Positions 11,061 through 22,944 of a stretch of 64,000 nt of DNA are shown here, one piece after another. Source of the DNA: Balaenoptera acutorostrata (lineage: Eukaryota > Chordata > Mammalia > Artiodactyla > Balaenopteridae); NCBI RefSeq assembly GCF_949987535.1, contig NC_080067.1, forward strand, positions 58,896,405 through 58,960,404. The letters run 5' to 3'. A program made the translations under genes and the position numbers. The notes under the pieces were generated by a model. The model saw nothing but the letters and a program-made list of their open reading frames with translations, was not told the origin of the DNA and did not search any database. Position 1 is the stretch's first letter; every line of letters starts with the position of its first letter.

Positions 11061-12840
11061 TGCATAAGTGGCCTTAAAACCAAGTTTACTGTTCAGTTGT
11101 TTCCTAAAAGATCCATATTTAATGTAATATTTTCCAAAGTCCCATGAAGAATACGTATTATACACAGGAGGATATCGATATGTCCATACTTTTTTAAAAA
11201 GTCTTGCAATAATACAAACTTTTGATACACATACAAATGAAACACTGATGGAACTAGGGAAAGATTTTTCTACAAGTAAGCAAACATCTGAAGAAATTGT
11301 TATTGACCATACTGACACATCAAATAAACAGTTTGACAAATCGAGGATTGATTTAAAAGATATTTTTCTTATTGTAATTATTGCTTCTCTTTCACTTTTA
11401 TAAACCTGATTGATCTGGGAAGTCTCTATGTTTACCCCTCAATTCACTACATAGTCTTTCTACTTACACTGGTCAGGTTCTAGTTCTCACTGAGATCTAA
11501 TAATGCTGCTTGATCTTCTCATCCTATTAGACTTAGGGGTGGTAACAGCTTCCTCCTGTTGCTAGGTCCTGGATGCTTCACCATCCCCTGTTGGTTCCCA
11601 TAGCCCTGTCCATACTTCTGTAGATTCTCTGTTAATTACATTGTCAATTAACTCCTTCCTGTGTGCTGTCTGCCAGAACTCTGCATGACACAAAGATAAA
11701 TAGCAGTGTTGAAGAGAAGCTCAGGGCTCAGATTGTCCTCTCAGCTCTTGCTCCATTTGGAAAATGAGAGAATGGGCCCTTTCACAAGATTTCGACATTG
11801 AGAAGTCTTGGACAGAAACCATTAAGAGAGCATCTTCAGAGACCACATAACTTTACTGCATGCATTTAAAAAACACTTAAGCCCATAGGCAGTGTTAGAG
11901 CCGCTTCTTCCAAAAGCTGCTCCTCTGTAACATTTAAAAATATTCTCCCCAGATGAGGAGAATGTTGTATTACATAACACTATGTTAATGTTGTATTAAC
12001 ATAGTGTTCCAAGACCAAATCAAAGCTTAAGGCTAAGAATTCTGTTTTTCCCATTTTTTCTGTTGCTTAGATGTGTGGTGAATGACCCATCTTGTGTGCC
12101 AATTCTCTTGCCATTTGTTCGATCCCTTTTTATCCATACGGGTGTGGTGGAGACAGTATAGCCCCACTCAACACTGTCTTCTGGCCCCATTTTGAAACAT
12201 CTGCCCAAAGGTAAGCTATCTAACATAGCAAATGACCTATATTTGGTTTGACTATCACCACTCTCCCATAATGTTTTTTTGTCCCTTCTTATCATTCTTA
12301 AAAAAGGAAGCTAGCTCCATGCCTTGTACAATTTTAAGTTTCCCCCCAATTTTAGGATCTTTCATAATGTTGGCATTGTATTATATTATAGCCTTATTTG
12401 ATGCCTCAAATCAGTTATCTTTATGTGTGATTAACTCTTCTCGAAAAAAAAAACAGTTACAATTTCAAAGTTAAAAACAAAATCTGACAGTTAAGAGTAA
12501 GATATTATCTACTCTAAGGGAGTAAGGGATAATAGCAAGCATAGCTAGAATATTCATTTTGAGTTGGCCTTGCTAAAATAAGTCCTCTCTGTCTACAGTA
12601 TAAATATCTTTCAGTTTAAATTGCCAGTTTAAAGGGTTTGCCAATGCATTTTTTTGAACTTAGCAGAGATTTGGATTGATTTATGTAAGATAAAAATAGT
12701 CACTTTATCTTTACATGATAAAATGTGTCATAAGCATTGAAATATGAAGGTTCATTTTGAGTCATTGGAACTACTGCACTTATAAGGTGTTTACAAGGAT
12801 AACAATGTCCTTAAGTGCATAAGTACTTAGTGTATCATGA
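11061..12840. other. No gene recognised; unique DNA
   Basis: No convincing coding frame. It contains the 14-bp-arm hairpin listed next. Confidence 0.55.
11976..12008. repeat. Perfect 14-bp inverted repeat, 5-bp loop
   Basis: Arm aacactatgttaat (11976-11989), loop gttgt, arm attaacatagtgtt (11995-12008). A partial direct repeat, aatgttgtatta, occurs at 11961 and again at 11987 across the loop. It is not followed by a T-run and has no RNA-gene context. Confidence 0.9.
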
Positions 12841-12855
12841 TGGATACAGGTTTTT

Positions 12856-12887
<32 letters not shown>

Positions 12888-13170
12888 ATTTATGGCTGTG
12901 TTGGGTCTTCATTTCTGTGCGAGGGCTTTCTCTAGTTGCGGCGAGCGGGGGCCACTCTTCATTGCGGTGCGCAGGCCTCTCACTGTTGCGGCCTGTCCCG
13001 TTGCGGAGCACAGGCTCCAGACGCGCAGGCTCAGTAGTTGTGGCTCACGGGCTTAGTTGCTCCGTGGCATGTGGGATCTTCCCAGACCAGGACTTGAACC
13101 CCGTGTCCCCTGCATTGGCAGGCGGATTCTTAACCACTGCGCCACCAGGGAAGCCCTGGATACAGGTTTT
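12841..13170 (-). mobile_element. CHR-type tRNA-derived SINE, copy 1
   Basis: Minus-strand SINE. The element body is about 12855-13156 and is flanked by a 14-bp target-site duplication, tggatacaggtttt, at 12841-12854 and 13157-13170. On its own strand the element starts GGGCTTCCCTGGTGGCGCAG (A-box region), then carries a B-box-like GGGTTCAAGTCCTGG, a tRNA-unrelated body and a T-rich/TTTA-type tail seen as poly(T)+aatttattt on the plus strand. By family knowledge this is a Pol III-transcribed non-coding element mobilised by L1 proteins. A 145-codon plus frame over it is an accident of the SINE sequence. Confidence 0.92.
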
Positions 13171-16015
13171 TAGAGAAATAAACAGTATCCTAATTTATTT
13201 TGTCTTGCCATATTCTTTTATGAGACAGAATAATTTATCTGTATTGATATAAGATGATTTATCATAGTATTCATATGAATTATCTGGTAATTTGTGTTTC
13301 TTTTTAATTAATTCTCTCTATTGGTTTTCAGATATAAAAACTGAGTTGAAATGGCTTTCATTTTTTAACAGCACAAGCCAATTAGAGGCTAGTCATGGTA
13401 AATAACCTCTAGCCAGAATTGGGTTAATTCAGGTTATTTAACAATAGGCTCTTTAGAGTATATTCTATTGATTATTTTATTCATTTTGATTCAGAAAACA
13501 CTTACTGGTTAATAATGTAGGGTGGTCATCATGATAGGTTCTTGGTAAACCCTGTAAATAAGGCACAAATCACCACCAAAGTTATGGTCAAATCATTTGT
13601 TTATTGGTAGTTCTGAGTAGTAGTAAGTTATATGATGCTTCTGAAAATCATCCAGAAGCATTGGCTTTTTTGTACAACATTCTACCAATAAGTGTAGATA
13701 GTCCTTTCTTCCAGTTATAAAATAAAACAATAAAAAATAAAATAAAATCTAAGTATTTTTGAAAATTTGTTGATTTATAATGAATTTATTTCTATGGTCA
13801 GCTTTTTCAAAAGAGAGCATAATTTAAATAATTATATCAACTAAGACTCTTTAGTTGTTTTGAAAAAGGATTTATATTAGTCCTGAGTTTTTTCAGGTCT
13901 TATCACACAAGACACAAAAGTACATAATCCAACTGGATGTTTTATATCTGCATAGGAGTGATTTGAATTGTGCAGGTTGAAAGATACACTTGAGCCCATT
14001 CAGATTCAAAATGCTGCTACCTTTATCCTCAAAGAAATTATTTGGTTTAACAATAGCTTTCCTTTTGTAAGAAAGAAAAATAAAGCTTGGTAGTATCTAA
14101 TGTTAATATAATGATTCTAATACAATTACAGTTGCTGAGCAACTGGAGAGAATGTGAGAAGTCCAAGCTCCAGAGTAGCAAGAAGCCCAGTTTTTAGTAG
14201 TTGTGGATTCATTTTCTTCCTTTTCAGAGTAAAGTATATGGAAAAACTTGATTTTGTGAGACTTTAAAATATATTTAATGTTTAATGACATGTAGGTTAG
14301 ATTCAGAGTGACAACCTTCTACCCAATGTAATTGCTCTAGTATTTACTCAATAAATCATGTCAAATGACATTAACAATTTTACTTTTTCTTTAGTTTTAG
14401 AGGTACTAGATAAAACTTAGGGTTTTATAAATTAGAATTATTGATTATATAAGGCCAAGCCAATATATTATTATAATCTTTTGTCATATTTATTCTTTAT
14501 ATTCTAGCCCTATTAATATAGGATGAGGAATGGGAGAGGGTAGAGAAAATATAAGAATGAAATTTCTAAAGATGTGTAGTCTTCTACAGTTATGGATATT
14601 CAGTTGCTCGTGCCTGGTAGTAGTTCTTTTTCAGTCATTGGTTGGTTGCCAACCGAGGGTATCTTTTTCTGTACTTAAGTTGTACCATAACAGAAAAATA
14701 TGCTCTGCAGAGAGGCTATCAAATGATAGACATTATGGTTCTTCTCATGTGGCATTTACTATCAAATTTAGAATTTTAAAAGGTTTTTGTTTTTCATTAT
14801 TTTTATTAACACAACAATTTAATGATATTTGAGTTGTGGAGAAATAAGGTACTGTGAATATCTGATAGCCTTAATATTATTAAGATATTGTTGATTCTTT
14901 AATATTTTTTCTCTCTTGATTTGTGTTTTTATTACTTACTAAAAAAATCAAAATTATGATCTATAGAAAATCACTTTTCTCATGAGAAAATTTGCAACTT
15001 GGAAAAGTTAAACAATGAATTTACAAAAAAAAAAAACCAATAGATTTTTATAAAAATAGAGCTTTATCTTATTTAATTTAAAAGTTGAAATTACTAGCTC
15101 AGTATTTTTAATACGATTATTTAAATGTGCTGTAATAGTGTGGCTAGTTGTTTGAGTATATGTGTATTATTTCCTGAAATATTTTTATATCCCTAGAATA
15201 GTCTAATGCCAAAAGATTGGCATTTCTCCATCTAATAGAGAAAAGGATCACTATGCATGGAATATCCATGAGATGATTTCATTATTCTCTCTCTGTCATT
15301 TTCTCTTTTTTACATTTTTGGGGGGTTGTCTCACAACGGAAGTGGTAGAATGGTTTGAAATGTGGGATTAAGCGTATGTGTTGGACAGCTGTGGAGAAGT
15401 TGGCATTTCCAGATATAGATTCTTGCCTAGACCCAGTTCTTTAAGCAATTATTCTATTAATTAAATCCTGTGTGCTCAATTGGGGAAGCAGGTAATGACT
15501 TGTAAAGACCCATCCAATTTTGAGACTTTGTGAAGTGTCTTTGAACTAAAATTGTTGGCAGAAAGAAAACCAAAGCTTACTGTATTTTTTTTGCTATTGG
15601 TATCATTTGTATTACTTAACAGTTAGAACCCAAGGGATAGAATTTGCTTAAGGAAACAGGAGGGTCTTTTAAGTTAAAATTTGAGAACAAAATAAGAACA
15701 AATAACTCTGTAAATATTCTATAAAGTCAACATGACAGTGAACTGACAAACATGATAACTGAAAGAGATATTGAGCGATTAAACCTTCAAACAAATTGTA
15801 AGTAGCTTAGACATAGCATTAAGTAGGAGATATTCACTTAACATTTGAAAAGCAACTAGATATCCATAGCTGAAGAAATGTTATTTTTTTCTTCATTGCT
15901 TTTCCACACGTCTTTTAATAGGTGATACTTTCTTCATAAGTAGACTAGTAATTATTATTGAAAAGCCACCTAAATGATGTAGAAAATGATTTAATAGAAA
16001 TGAAATTATATCTTC
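13171..16015. other. No gene recognised; AT-rich unique DNA
   Basis: No supported coding frame. A 100-codon frame at 14530-14832 (+) is hydrophobic at its start, but it has no family resemblance and ordinary AT-rich composition, so I do not call it. Confidence 0.6.
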
Positions 16016-16017
16016 CA

Positions 16018-17771
16018 TCTTTATTGAGATATAGTTCACATATCATACATTTCACCAGGTTAAGTGTACAATTTAAAATGGCTTTTAGTAAGTTCACAGG
16101 GTTGTGCAACCATCACCACAATCTAATTTAGAACATATTTATCCTCCCAAAAGGAAATCCCACAGCCATTAGTAATTGCTCCCACTCTTCCCCACAATTC
16201 ATCTCCCCTACCTAGACCTAGCCCTAGGCAACCACTACTCTATTTTCTATCTCTATAGACATGCCAATTCTGGACATTTCCTATAAATATAATTGTATAA
16301 TATGTGATTTTTTTGTACCTGGTTTCTATAATTTAGTGTAATATTTTCAAAGTTTATTCATGTTGTAGCATATATCAGTACTTCATTATTATTAATGAAA
16401 AATATTCCATTATATGGAATACCATATTTTATTTATCCATTCACTAGTAGACAGATAATTGGAATATTTTCACTTTTGATCTATTGTTAACATTCATGGA
16501 CAAATTTTTGTGTGGATTTATGAACATTTGTATACATATTTTTGGTGGATATATTTTTTCATTTCTCTTAAATATACCTAGGATTGGAATTGTTGGGTCA
16601 TATAATAATTCTATGTTTAATGTTCTAAGGAGCTGCCAAACTGTTTTCAAAAGTGATCATACTATTTTACATATATGAGGAATCCAATTTTTCTACATCC
16701 TCACCAACACTTGTTACTGTATGTCTTATTTATTATAGCTATACTAGTGAGTATGAAAGTATGAAGTGATATTTCATAGTGATTTTTGACTTGCATTTTC
16801 CCAATAACTAATGGTCTCAAACATTTTTAAAATGTGTTTCTTTGTCTTTTGTATATATTCTTTGGAGAAATGCCTATTCAGATTCTTTAAAGAGGTAATT
16901 AAGGTTAAATGAGGTCACATGGGTGGACTTATGACTAGTGTCCTTATAAAAAGATGGAGAGTCACCAGGGATGCCTGCTTCCTTTCTCTCTCCGTCTTTC
17001 CACTCACATGTACCAAGGAAAGGCCGTGTGAGGGTACAGTGAGAAGGTGGGCAAACCAAAGAGAGAGACCTCAGGAAAAAACAAGTGCTGGCGCTATGAT
17101 CTTGGGCTTTTAGCTTCCAGAACAGTGAGAAATAAATTTCTATTGTTTAAACTACCTAATCTGTGGTATTTTGTTAGAGCAGCCCTAGCAGACTAATATA
17201 TCCCCTATCAGATATAATAATTTGCAAATTTGTTTTCCCCACTTCACAGATTGTCTTTTCACTTTCTTCATGGTATTCTTTGTAGGACAAAAAGTTTTTA
17301 ATTTTGAAATAGTCAAATTTTGTCTTTTTTGTTTTTGTTGTTACTTGTGCTTTTGGTGTTGTATCTAAGAAACCATTGCCTAATCCAAAATCATTAAGAT
17401 TTATTTATATATTTTGTTTTAAGAGTTTTATAGTTTTCATTCTTACAGTTAGGTCTATAATCCAAATTGAGCTAATTTGTGTGTGTTGTGTAAGGTAGAG
17501 GTCCACCTTTATTCTTTGGCATGTGGATATCCAGTTATCCCAGCACAAGTTGTTGAAAAAAAAAGACTGTGTTTCCTCTATTGAACTGTCTTGGCACCCT
17601 CATCAAAATCAACTGACCATATTTGTATGGGATTATTTCTGGACTCTCAATTCCATTCCATTTATCCACACATCTATCCATATGCCAGTACCACAGTAAG
17701 TTTTTAAATTGGGAAGTATGAATCCTACAAACTTGCTCCTTCTTTTCATGATTGTTTTGGCTATTCTAGGT
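16018..17771 (-). mobile_element. Old L1, 3' part (left half of interrupted copy)
   Basis: Minus-strand old L1 of the L1M type. It begins with the 3'-UTR phrase 'tttattgagatatagttcac' and continues through diverged ORF2 C-terminal sequence (for example 'aacattcatggacaaatttt', 'ggagctgccaaactgttttc'). Reading frames are broken. An MLT1 fragment interrupts it at 16884-17200 and the young L1 splits it at 17772. It resumes at 24838. No activity is possible. Confidence 0.88.
16884..17200 (+). mobile_element. MLT1-type LTR fragment (ERVL-MaLR)
   Basis: Matches the MLT1 LTR from 'tctttaaagaggtaattaag' through 'gtccttataaaaagatgg' and 'gtgagaaataaatttctatt' to the terminal 'gcagccctagcagactaata'. 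The first ~100 bp of the LTR are missing, and some 80 bp of the surrounding L1 also appear to be lost at the left junction, so an insertion was followed by a deletion. Non-coding remnant of an endogenous retrovirus-like element. Confidence 0.85.
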
Positions 17772-17782
17772 CTGTTGAATTT
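17772..17782. repeat. Target-site duplication, left copy (young L1 A)
   Basis: ctgttgaattt, repeated at 24827-24837. Removing the L1 and one copy rejoins the old L1 sequence as 'ctaggtctgttgaatttcta', the expected L1 ORF2 order, so the insertion was clean. Confidence 0.92.
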
Positions 17783-17795
17783 TTTTTTTTTTTTT
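17783..17795 (-). other. Poly(A) tail of L1 A
   Basis: T run on the plus strand, directly next to the TSD, preceded on the element strand by AATAAA 8 nt upstream. It marks target-primed reverse transcription of a polyadenylated transcript. Confidence 0.9.
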
Positions 17796-18173
17796 CAAAC
17801 ATCTTTATTGAAGTATAATTGCCTTACAATAGTGTGTTAGCATCTGCTTTATAACAAAGTGAATCTGTTATACATATACAATATGTTCCCATTTCTCTTC
17901 CCTCTTGCATCTCCCTCCCTCCCACCCTCCCCATCCCACCCCTCTAGGTGGTCACAAAGCACCGAGCTGATCTCCCTGTGCTATGCGGCTGCTTCCCACT
18001 AGCTATCTATTTTACATTTGGTAGTGTATATATGTCCATGACACTCTCTTACCCTGTCACATCTCACCCCACCCCCTCCCCATATCCTCAAGTCCATTCT
18101 CTAGTAGGTCTGTGTCTTTATTCCCGTCTTGCCACTAGGTTCTTCATGGCCTTTTTTTTTTTTTTTTTTTCCC
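17796..18173 (-). other. 3' UTR of L1 A with G-run tract
   Basis: About 380 bp between the ORF2 stop and the tail. On the L1 sense strand the region opposite 17908-17945 is a polypurine tract of at least six G runs separated by one to two bases, a strong candidate for a G-quadruplex. A second set of G runs lies opposite 18067-18083. A long A run (opposite 18151-18170) sits near ORF2. G-rich polypurine tracts are a known feature of mammalian L1 3' UTRs. Confidence 0.8.
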
Positions 18174-21100
18174 TTAGATTCCATATATATGTGTTAGCAT
18201 ACTGTATTTGTTTTTCTCTTTCTGACTTACTTCACTCTGTATGACAGACTCTAACTCCATCCACCTCATTACAAATACCTCCATTTCATTTCTTTTTATG
18301 GCTGAGTAATATTCCATTGTATATATGTGCCACATCTTCTTTATCCATTCATCTGTCGATGGACATTTAGGTTGCTTCCATGTCCTGGCTATTGTAAATA
18401 GAGCTGCAATGAACATTTTGGTACATGACTCTTTTTGACCTATGGTTTTCTCAGGGTATATGCCCAGTAGTGGGATTGCTGGGTCGTATGGTAGTTCTAT
18501 TTGTAGTTTTTTAAGGAACCTCCATACTGTTCTCCATAGTGGCTGTATCAATTTACATTCCCACCAACAGTGCAAGAGTGTTCCCTTTCCTCCACACCCT
18601 CTCCAGCATTTATTGTTTCTAGATTTTTTGATGATGGCCATTCTGACCGGTGTGAGATGATATCTCATTGTAGTTTTGATTTGCATTTCTCTAATGATTA
18701 ATGATGTTGAGCATTCTTTCATGTGTCTGTAGGCCATCTGTATATCTTCTTTGGAGAAATGTCTATTTAGATCTTCTGCCCATTTTTGGATTGGGTTGTT
18801 TGTTTTTTTGTTATTGAGCTGCATGAGCTGCTTGTAAATCTTGGAGATTAATCCTTTGTCAGTTGCTTCATTTGCAAATATTTTCTCCCATTCTGAGGGT
18901 TGTCTTTTGGTCTTGTTTATGGTTTCCTTTGCTGTGCAAAAGCTTTTCAGTTTCATTAGGTCCCATTTGTTTATTTGTGTTCTTATTTCCATTTCTCTGG
19001 GAGCTGGGTCAGAAAGAATCTTGCTGTGATGTATGTCATAGAGTGTTCTGCCTATGTTTTCCTCTAAGAGTTTGATAGTGTCTGCCCTTACACTTAGGTC
19101 TTTAATCCATTTTGAGTTTATTTTTGTGCATGGTGTCAGGGAGTGTTCTAATTTCATACTTTTACATGTTCCTGTCCAATTTTCCCAGCACCACTTATTG
19201 AAGAGGCTGTCTTTTCTCCACTGTATATGCTTGCCTCCTTTATCAAAGATAAGTTGACCATATGTGTGTGGGTTTATCTCTGGGCTTTCTATCCTGTTCC
19301 ATTGATCTATATTTCTGTTTTTGTGCCAATACCAAACTGTCTTGATTACTGAAGCTTTGTAATATAGTCTGAAGTCAGGGAGCCTGATTCCCCCAGCTCC
19401 ATTTTTCGTTCTCAAGATTGCTTTGGCTATTCGGGGTCTTTTGTGTTTCCATACAAATTGTGAAATTTTTTGTTCTAGTTCTGTGAAAAATGCCAGTGGT
19501 AGTTTGATAGGGATTGCATTGAATCTGTAGATTGCTTTGGGTAGTAGAGACATTTTCACAATGTTGATTCTTCCAATCCAGGAACATGGTATATCTCTCC
19601 ATCTATTTGTATCATCTTTAATTTCTTTCATCAGTGTCTTATAATTTTCTGCATACAGGTCTTTTGTCTCCTTAGGTAGGTTTATTCCTAGATATTTTAT
19701 TCTTTTTGTTGCAATGGTAAATGGGAGTGTTTTCTTAATTTCACTTTCAGATTTTTCGTCATTAGTGTATAGAAATGCAAGAGATTTCTGTGCATTAATT
19801 TTGTATCCTGCTACTTTACCAAATTCATTGATTAGCTCTAGGAGTTTTCTGGTAGCATCTTTAGGATTCTCTATGTATAGTATCATGTCATCTGCAAATA
19901 GTGACAGCTTTACTTCTTCTTTTCCGATTTGGATTCCTTTTATTTCTTTGTCTTCTCTGATTGCTGTGGCTAGGACTTCCAGAACTATGTTGAATAATAG
20001 TGGTGAGAGTGGGCAACCTTGTCTTGTTCCTGATCTTAGTGGAAATGGTTTCAGTTTTTCACCATTGAGGACAATGTTGGCTGTGGGTTTGTCATATATG
20101 GCCTTTATTATGTTGAGGAAAGTTCCCTCTATGCCTACTTTCTGCAGGGCTTTTATCATAAATGGGTGTTGAATTTTGTCAAAAGCTTTCTCTGCATCTA
20201 TTGAGATGATCATATGGTTTTTCTCCTTCAATTTGTTAATATGGTGTATCACATTGATTGATTTGCGTATATTGAAGAATCCTTGCATTCCTGGGATAAA
20301 CCCCACTTGATCATGGTGTATGATCCTTTTAATGTGCTGTTGGATTCTGTTTGCTAGTATTTTGTTGAGGATTTTTGCATCTATGTTCATCAGTGATATT
20401 GGCCTGTAGTTTTCTTTCTTTGTGACATCTTTGTCTGGTTTTGGTATCAGGGTGATGGTGGCCTCGTAGAATGAGTTTGGGAGTGTTCCTCCCTCTGCAA
20501 TATTTTGGAAGAGTTTGAGAAGGATAGGTGTTAGCTCTTCTCTAAATGTTTGATAGAATTCGCCTGTGAAGCCATCTGGTCCTGGGCTTTTGTTTGTTGG
20601 AAGGTTTTTAATCACAGTTTCAATTTCAGTGCTTGTGATTGATCTGTTCATATTTTCTATTTCTTCCTGGTTCAGTCTCGGCAGTTTGTGCATTTCTAAG
20701 AATCTGTCCATTTCTTCCAGGTTGTCCATTTTATTGGCATAGAGTTGCTTGTAGTAATCTCTCATGATCTTTTGTATTTCTGCAGTGTCAGTGGTTACTT
20801 CTCCTTTTTCATTTCTAATTCTATTGATCTGAGTCTTCTCCCTTTTTCTCTTGATGAGTCTGGCTAATGGTTTATCAATTTTGTTTATCTTCTCAAAGAA
20901 CCAGCTTTTAGTTTCATTGATTTTTGCTATTGTTTCCTTCATTTCTTTTTCATTTATTTCTGACCTGATCTTTATAATTTCTTTCCTTCTGCTGGCTTTG
21001 GGGTTTTTTTGTTCTTCTTTCTCTAATTGCTTTAGGTGCAAGGTTAGGTTGTTTATTCGAGATGTTTCCTGTTTCTTGAGGTAGGCTTGTATTGCTATAA

Positions 21101-21992
21101 ACTTCCCTCTTAGCACTGCTTTTGCTGTGTCCCATAGGTTTTGGGTCGTCGTGTCTCCATTGTCATTTGTTTCTAGGTATTTTTTGATTTCCCCTTTGAT
21201 TTCTTCAGTAATCACTTCGTTATTAAGTAATGTATTGTGTAACCTCCATGTGTTTGTATTTTTTACAGATCTTTTCCTGTAATTGATATCTAGTCTCATA
21301 GCGTTGTGGTCGGAAAAGATACTTGATACGATTTCAATTTTCTTAAATTTACCAAGGCTTGATTTGTGACCCAAGATATGATCTATCCTGGAGAATGTTC
21401 CATGAGCACTTGAGAAAAATGTGTATTCTGTTGTTTTTGGGTGGAATGTCCTATAAATATCAATTAAGTCCATCTTGTTTAATGTATCATTTAAAGCTTG
21501 TGTTTCCTTATTTATTTTCATTTTGGATGATCTGTCCATTGGTGAAAGTGGGGTGTTAAAGTCCCCTACTATGATTGTGTTGCTGTCAATTTCCCCTTTC
21601 ATGGCTGTTAGTATTTGCCTTATGTATTGAGGTGCTCCTATGTTGGGTGCATAAATATTTACAATTGTTATACCTTCCTCTTGGATCGATCCCTTGATCA
21701 TTATATAGTGTCCTTCTTTGTCTCTTGTAATAGTCTTTATTTTAAAGTCTATTTTGTCTGATATGAGAATTGCTACTCCAGCTTTCTTTTGATTTCCATT
21801 TGCATGGAATATCTTTTTCCATCCCCTCACTTTCAGTCTGTATGTGTCCCTAGGTCTGAAGTGGGTCTCTTGTAGACAGCATATGTATGGGTCTTGTTTT
21901 TGTATCCATTCAGCCAGCCTGTGTCTTTTGGTGGGAGCATTTAATCCATTTATATTCAAGGTAATTATCGATATGTATGTTCCTATTCCCAT
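18174..21992 (-). CDS. L1 ORF2: L1 ORF2 protein (endonuclease-reverse transcriptase), copy A
   Basis: 1272 codons with no interruption, close to the usual L1 ORF2 length (~1275). It nicks target DNA and copies L1 RNA at the nick. The N-terminal apurinic/apyrimidinic-type endonuclease shows N13 (TLNINGLN), E42 (QETHF), [11 protein letters not shown] and SDHNAM with H229. The RT domain shows [24 protein letters not shown] and the catalytic FADDMILY at 699-706. The C-terminal Cys/His motif is C1129-x3-C1133-x7-H1141-x4-C1146. The start is the first Met, 58 bp after ORF1, so translation is presumably by reinitiation or a similar route, as known for L1. All key residues are in place. Many shorter plus-strand frames over it are shadows. 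Confidence 0.97.
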   Translation of the reverse strand: MGIGTYISIITLNINGLNAPTKRHRLAEWIQKQDPYICCLQETHFRPRDTYRLKVRGWKKIFHANGNQKKAGVAILISDKIDFKIKTITRDKEGHYIMIKGSIQEEGITIVNIYAPNIGAPQYIRQILTAMKGEIDSNTIIVGDFNTPLSPMDRSSKMKINKETQALNDTLNKMDLIDIYRTFHPKTTEYTFFSSAHGTFSRIDHILGHKSSLGKFKKIEIVSSIFSDHNAMRLDINYRKRSVKNTNTWRLHNTLLNNEVITEEIKGEIKKYLETNDNGDTTTQNLWDTAKAVLRGKFIAIQAYLKKQETSRINNLTLHLKQLEKEEQKNPKASRRKEIIKIRSEINEKEMKETIAKINETKSWFFEKINKIDKPLARLIKRKREKTQINRIRNEKGEVTTDTAEIQKIMRDYYKQLYANKMDNLEEMDRFLEMHKLPRLNQEEIENMNRSITSTEIETVIKNLPTNKSPGPDGFTGEFYQTFREELTPILLKLFQNIAEGGTLPNSFYEATITLIPKPDKDVTKKENYRPISLMNIDAKILNKILANRIQQHIKRIIHHDQVGFIPGMQGFFNIRKSINVIHHINKLKEKNHMIISIDAEKAFDKIQHPFMIKALQKVGIEGTFLNIIKAIYDKPTANIVLNGEKLKPFPLRSGTRQGCPLSPLLFNIVLEVLATAIREDKEIKGIQIGKEEVKLSLFADDMILYIENPKDATRKLLELINEFGKVAGYKINAQKSLAFLYTNDEKSESEIKKTLPFTIATKRIKYLGINLPKETKDLYAENYKTLMKEIKDDTNRWRDIPCSWIGRINIVKMSLLPKAIYRFNAIPIKLPLAFFTELEQKISQFVWKHKRPRIAKAILRTKNGAGGIRLPDFRLYYKASVIKTVWYWHKNRNIDQWNRIESPEINPHTYGQLIFDKGGKHIQWRKDSLFNKWCWENWTGTCKSMKLEHSLTPCTKINSKWIKDLSVRADTIKLLEENIGRTLYDIHHSKILSDPAPREMEIRTQINKWDLMKLKSFCTAKETINKTKRQPSEWEKIFANEATDKGLISKIYKQLMQLNNKKTNNPIQKWAEDLNRHFSKEDIQMAYRHMKECSTSLIIREMQIKTTMRYHLTPVRMAIIKKSRNNKCWRGCGGKGTLLHCWWECKLIQPLWRTVWRFLKKLQIELPYDPAIPLLGIYPEKTIGQKESCTKMFIAALFTIARTWKQPKCPSTDEWIKKMWHIYTMEYYSAIKRNEMEVFVMRWMELESVIQSEVSQKEKNKYSMLTHIYGI

Positions 21993-22050
21993 TTTCTTAA
22001 ATGTATTGGGTTTGTTATTGTAGGTGTTTTCCTTCTCTTGTGTTTCTTGC

Positions 22051-22944
22051 CTAGAGAATTTCCTTTAGCATTTGTTGTAAAGCTGGTTTGGTGGTGCTGA
22101 ACTCTCTCAGCTTTTGCTTGTCTGTAAAGGTTTTAATTTCTCCATCGAATCTGAATGAGATCCTTGCTGGGTAGAGTAATCTTGGTTGTAGGTTTTTCTC
22201 CTTCATGACTTTAAGTATATCCTGCCACTCCCTTCTGGCTTGCAGAGTTTCTGCTGAGAGATCAGATGTTAACCTTATGGGGATTCCCTTGTGTGTTATT
22301 TGTTTTTTTTCCCTTGCTGCCTTTAATATGTTTTCCTTATATTTAATTTTTGACAGTTTGATTAATATGTGTCTTGGCGTGTTCCTCCTTGGGTTTATCC
22401 TGTATGGGACTCTCTGTGCTTCCAGGACTTGATTAACTATTTCCTTTCCCATATTAGGGAAGTTTTCAACTATAATCTCTTCAAAAATTTTCTCAGTCCC
22501 TTTCTTTTTCTCTTCTTCTTCTGGGACCCCTATAATTCGAATGTTGGCACGTTTAATGTTGTCCCAGAGGTCCCTGAGACTGTCCTCAGTTCTTTTCATT
22601 CTTTTTTCTTTATCCTGCTCTGTAGTAGTTATTTCCACCATTTTATCTTCCAGGTCACTTATCCTTTCTTCTGCCTCAGTTATTCTACTATTGATCCCAT
22701 CTAGAGTATTTTTGATTTCATTTATTGTGTTTTTCATCATTGCTTGGTTCCTCTTTAGTTCTTCTACATCCTTGTTAAATGTTTCTTGCATTTTGTCTAT
22801 TCTATTTCCAAGATTTTGGATCATCCTTACTATCATTATTCTGAATTCTTTTTCAGGTAGACTACCTATTTCCTCTTCATTTGTTAAATCCAGTGTGTTT
22901 TGAGCCTGCTCCTTCATCTGCTGTGTGTTTTTCTGTCGTCTCAT
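22051..22944 (-). CDS. L1 ORF1: L1 ORF1 protein (RNA-binding chaperone), copy A
   Basis: 297 codons, a little shorter than human ORF1p (338). It forms a trimer on L1 RNA and accompanies ORF2p in the ribonucleoprotein particle. A basic start is followed by a heptad-rich coiled coil (about residues 40-115, for example [16 protein letters not shown]), an RRM beginning near [11 protein letters not shown], and a C-terminal domain with RRNTPRHI (R186 to I193) and [12 protein letters not shown]. The end, [14 protein letters not shown], matches the family end. The start chosen is the Met giving MRRQKN; the 5' UTR lies upstream. Frame intact, no missing core motif. Confidence 0.95.
   Translation of the reverse strand: MRRQKNTQQMKEQAQNTLDLTNEEEIGSLPEKEFRIMIVRMIQNLGNRIDKMQETFNKDVEELKRNQAMMKNTINEIKNTLDGINSRITEAEERISDLEDKMVEITTTEQDKEKRMKRTEDSLRDLWDNIKRANIRIIGVPEEEEKKKGTEKIFEEIIVENFPNMGKEIVNQVLEAQRVPYRINPRRNTPRHILIKLSKIKYKENILKAAREKKQITHKGIPIRLTSDLSAETLQARREWQDILKVMKEKNLQPRLLYPARISFRFDGEIKTFTDKQKLREFSTTKPALQQMLKEIL

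Noticed and set aside
10953..11339. 128-codon minus-strand frame
   Set aside because: Part of it is the antisense of an L2 fragment, and the remainder has no recognisable motif.
12815..13252. 145-codon plus-strand frame starting with poly-Phe
   Set aside because: It is the SINE poly(T) tail and body read antisense; similar frames occur at 31561-31890, 44547-44792 and 58184-58567 over the other SINE copies.
14530..14832. 100-codon frame with a hydrophobic start resembling a signal peptide
   Set aside because: Typical of AT-rich DNA; no family match and no gene context.
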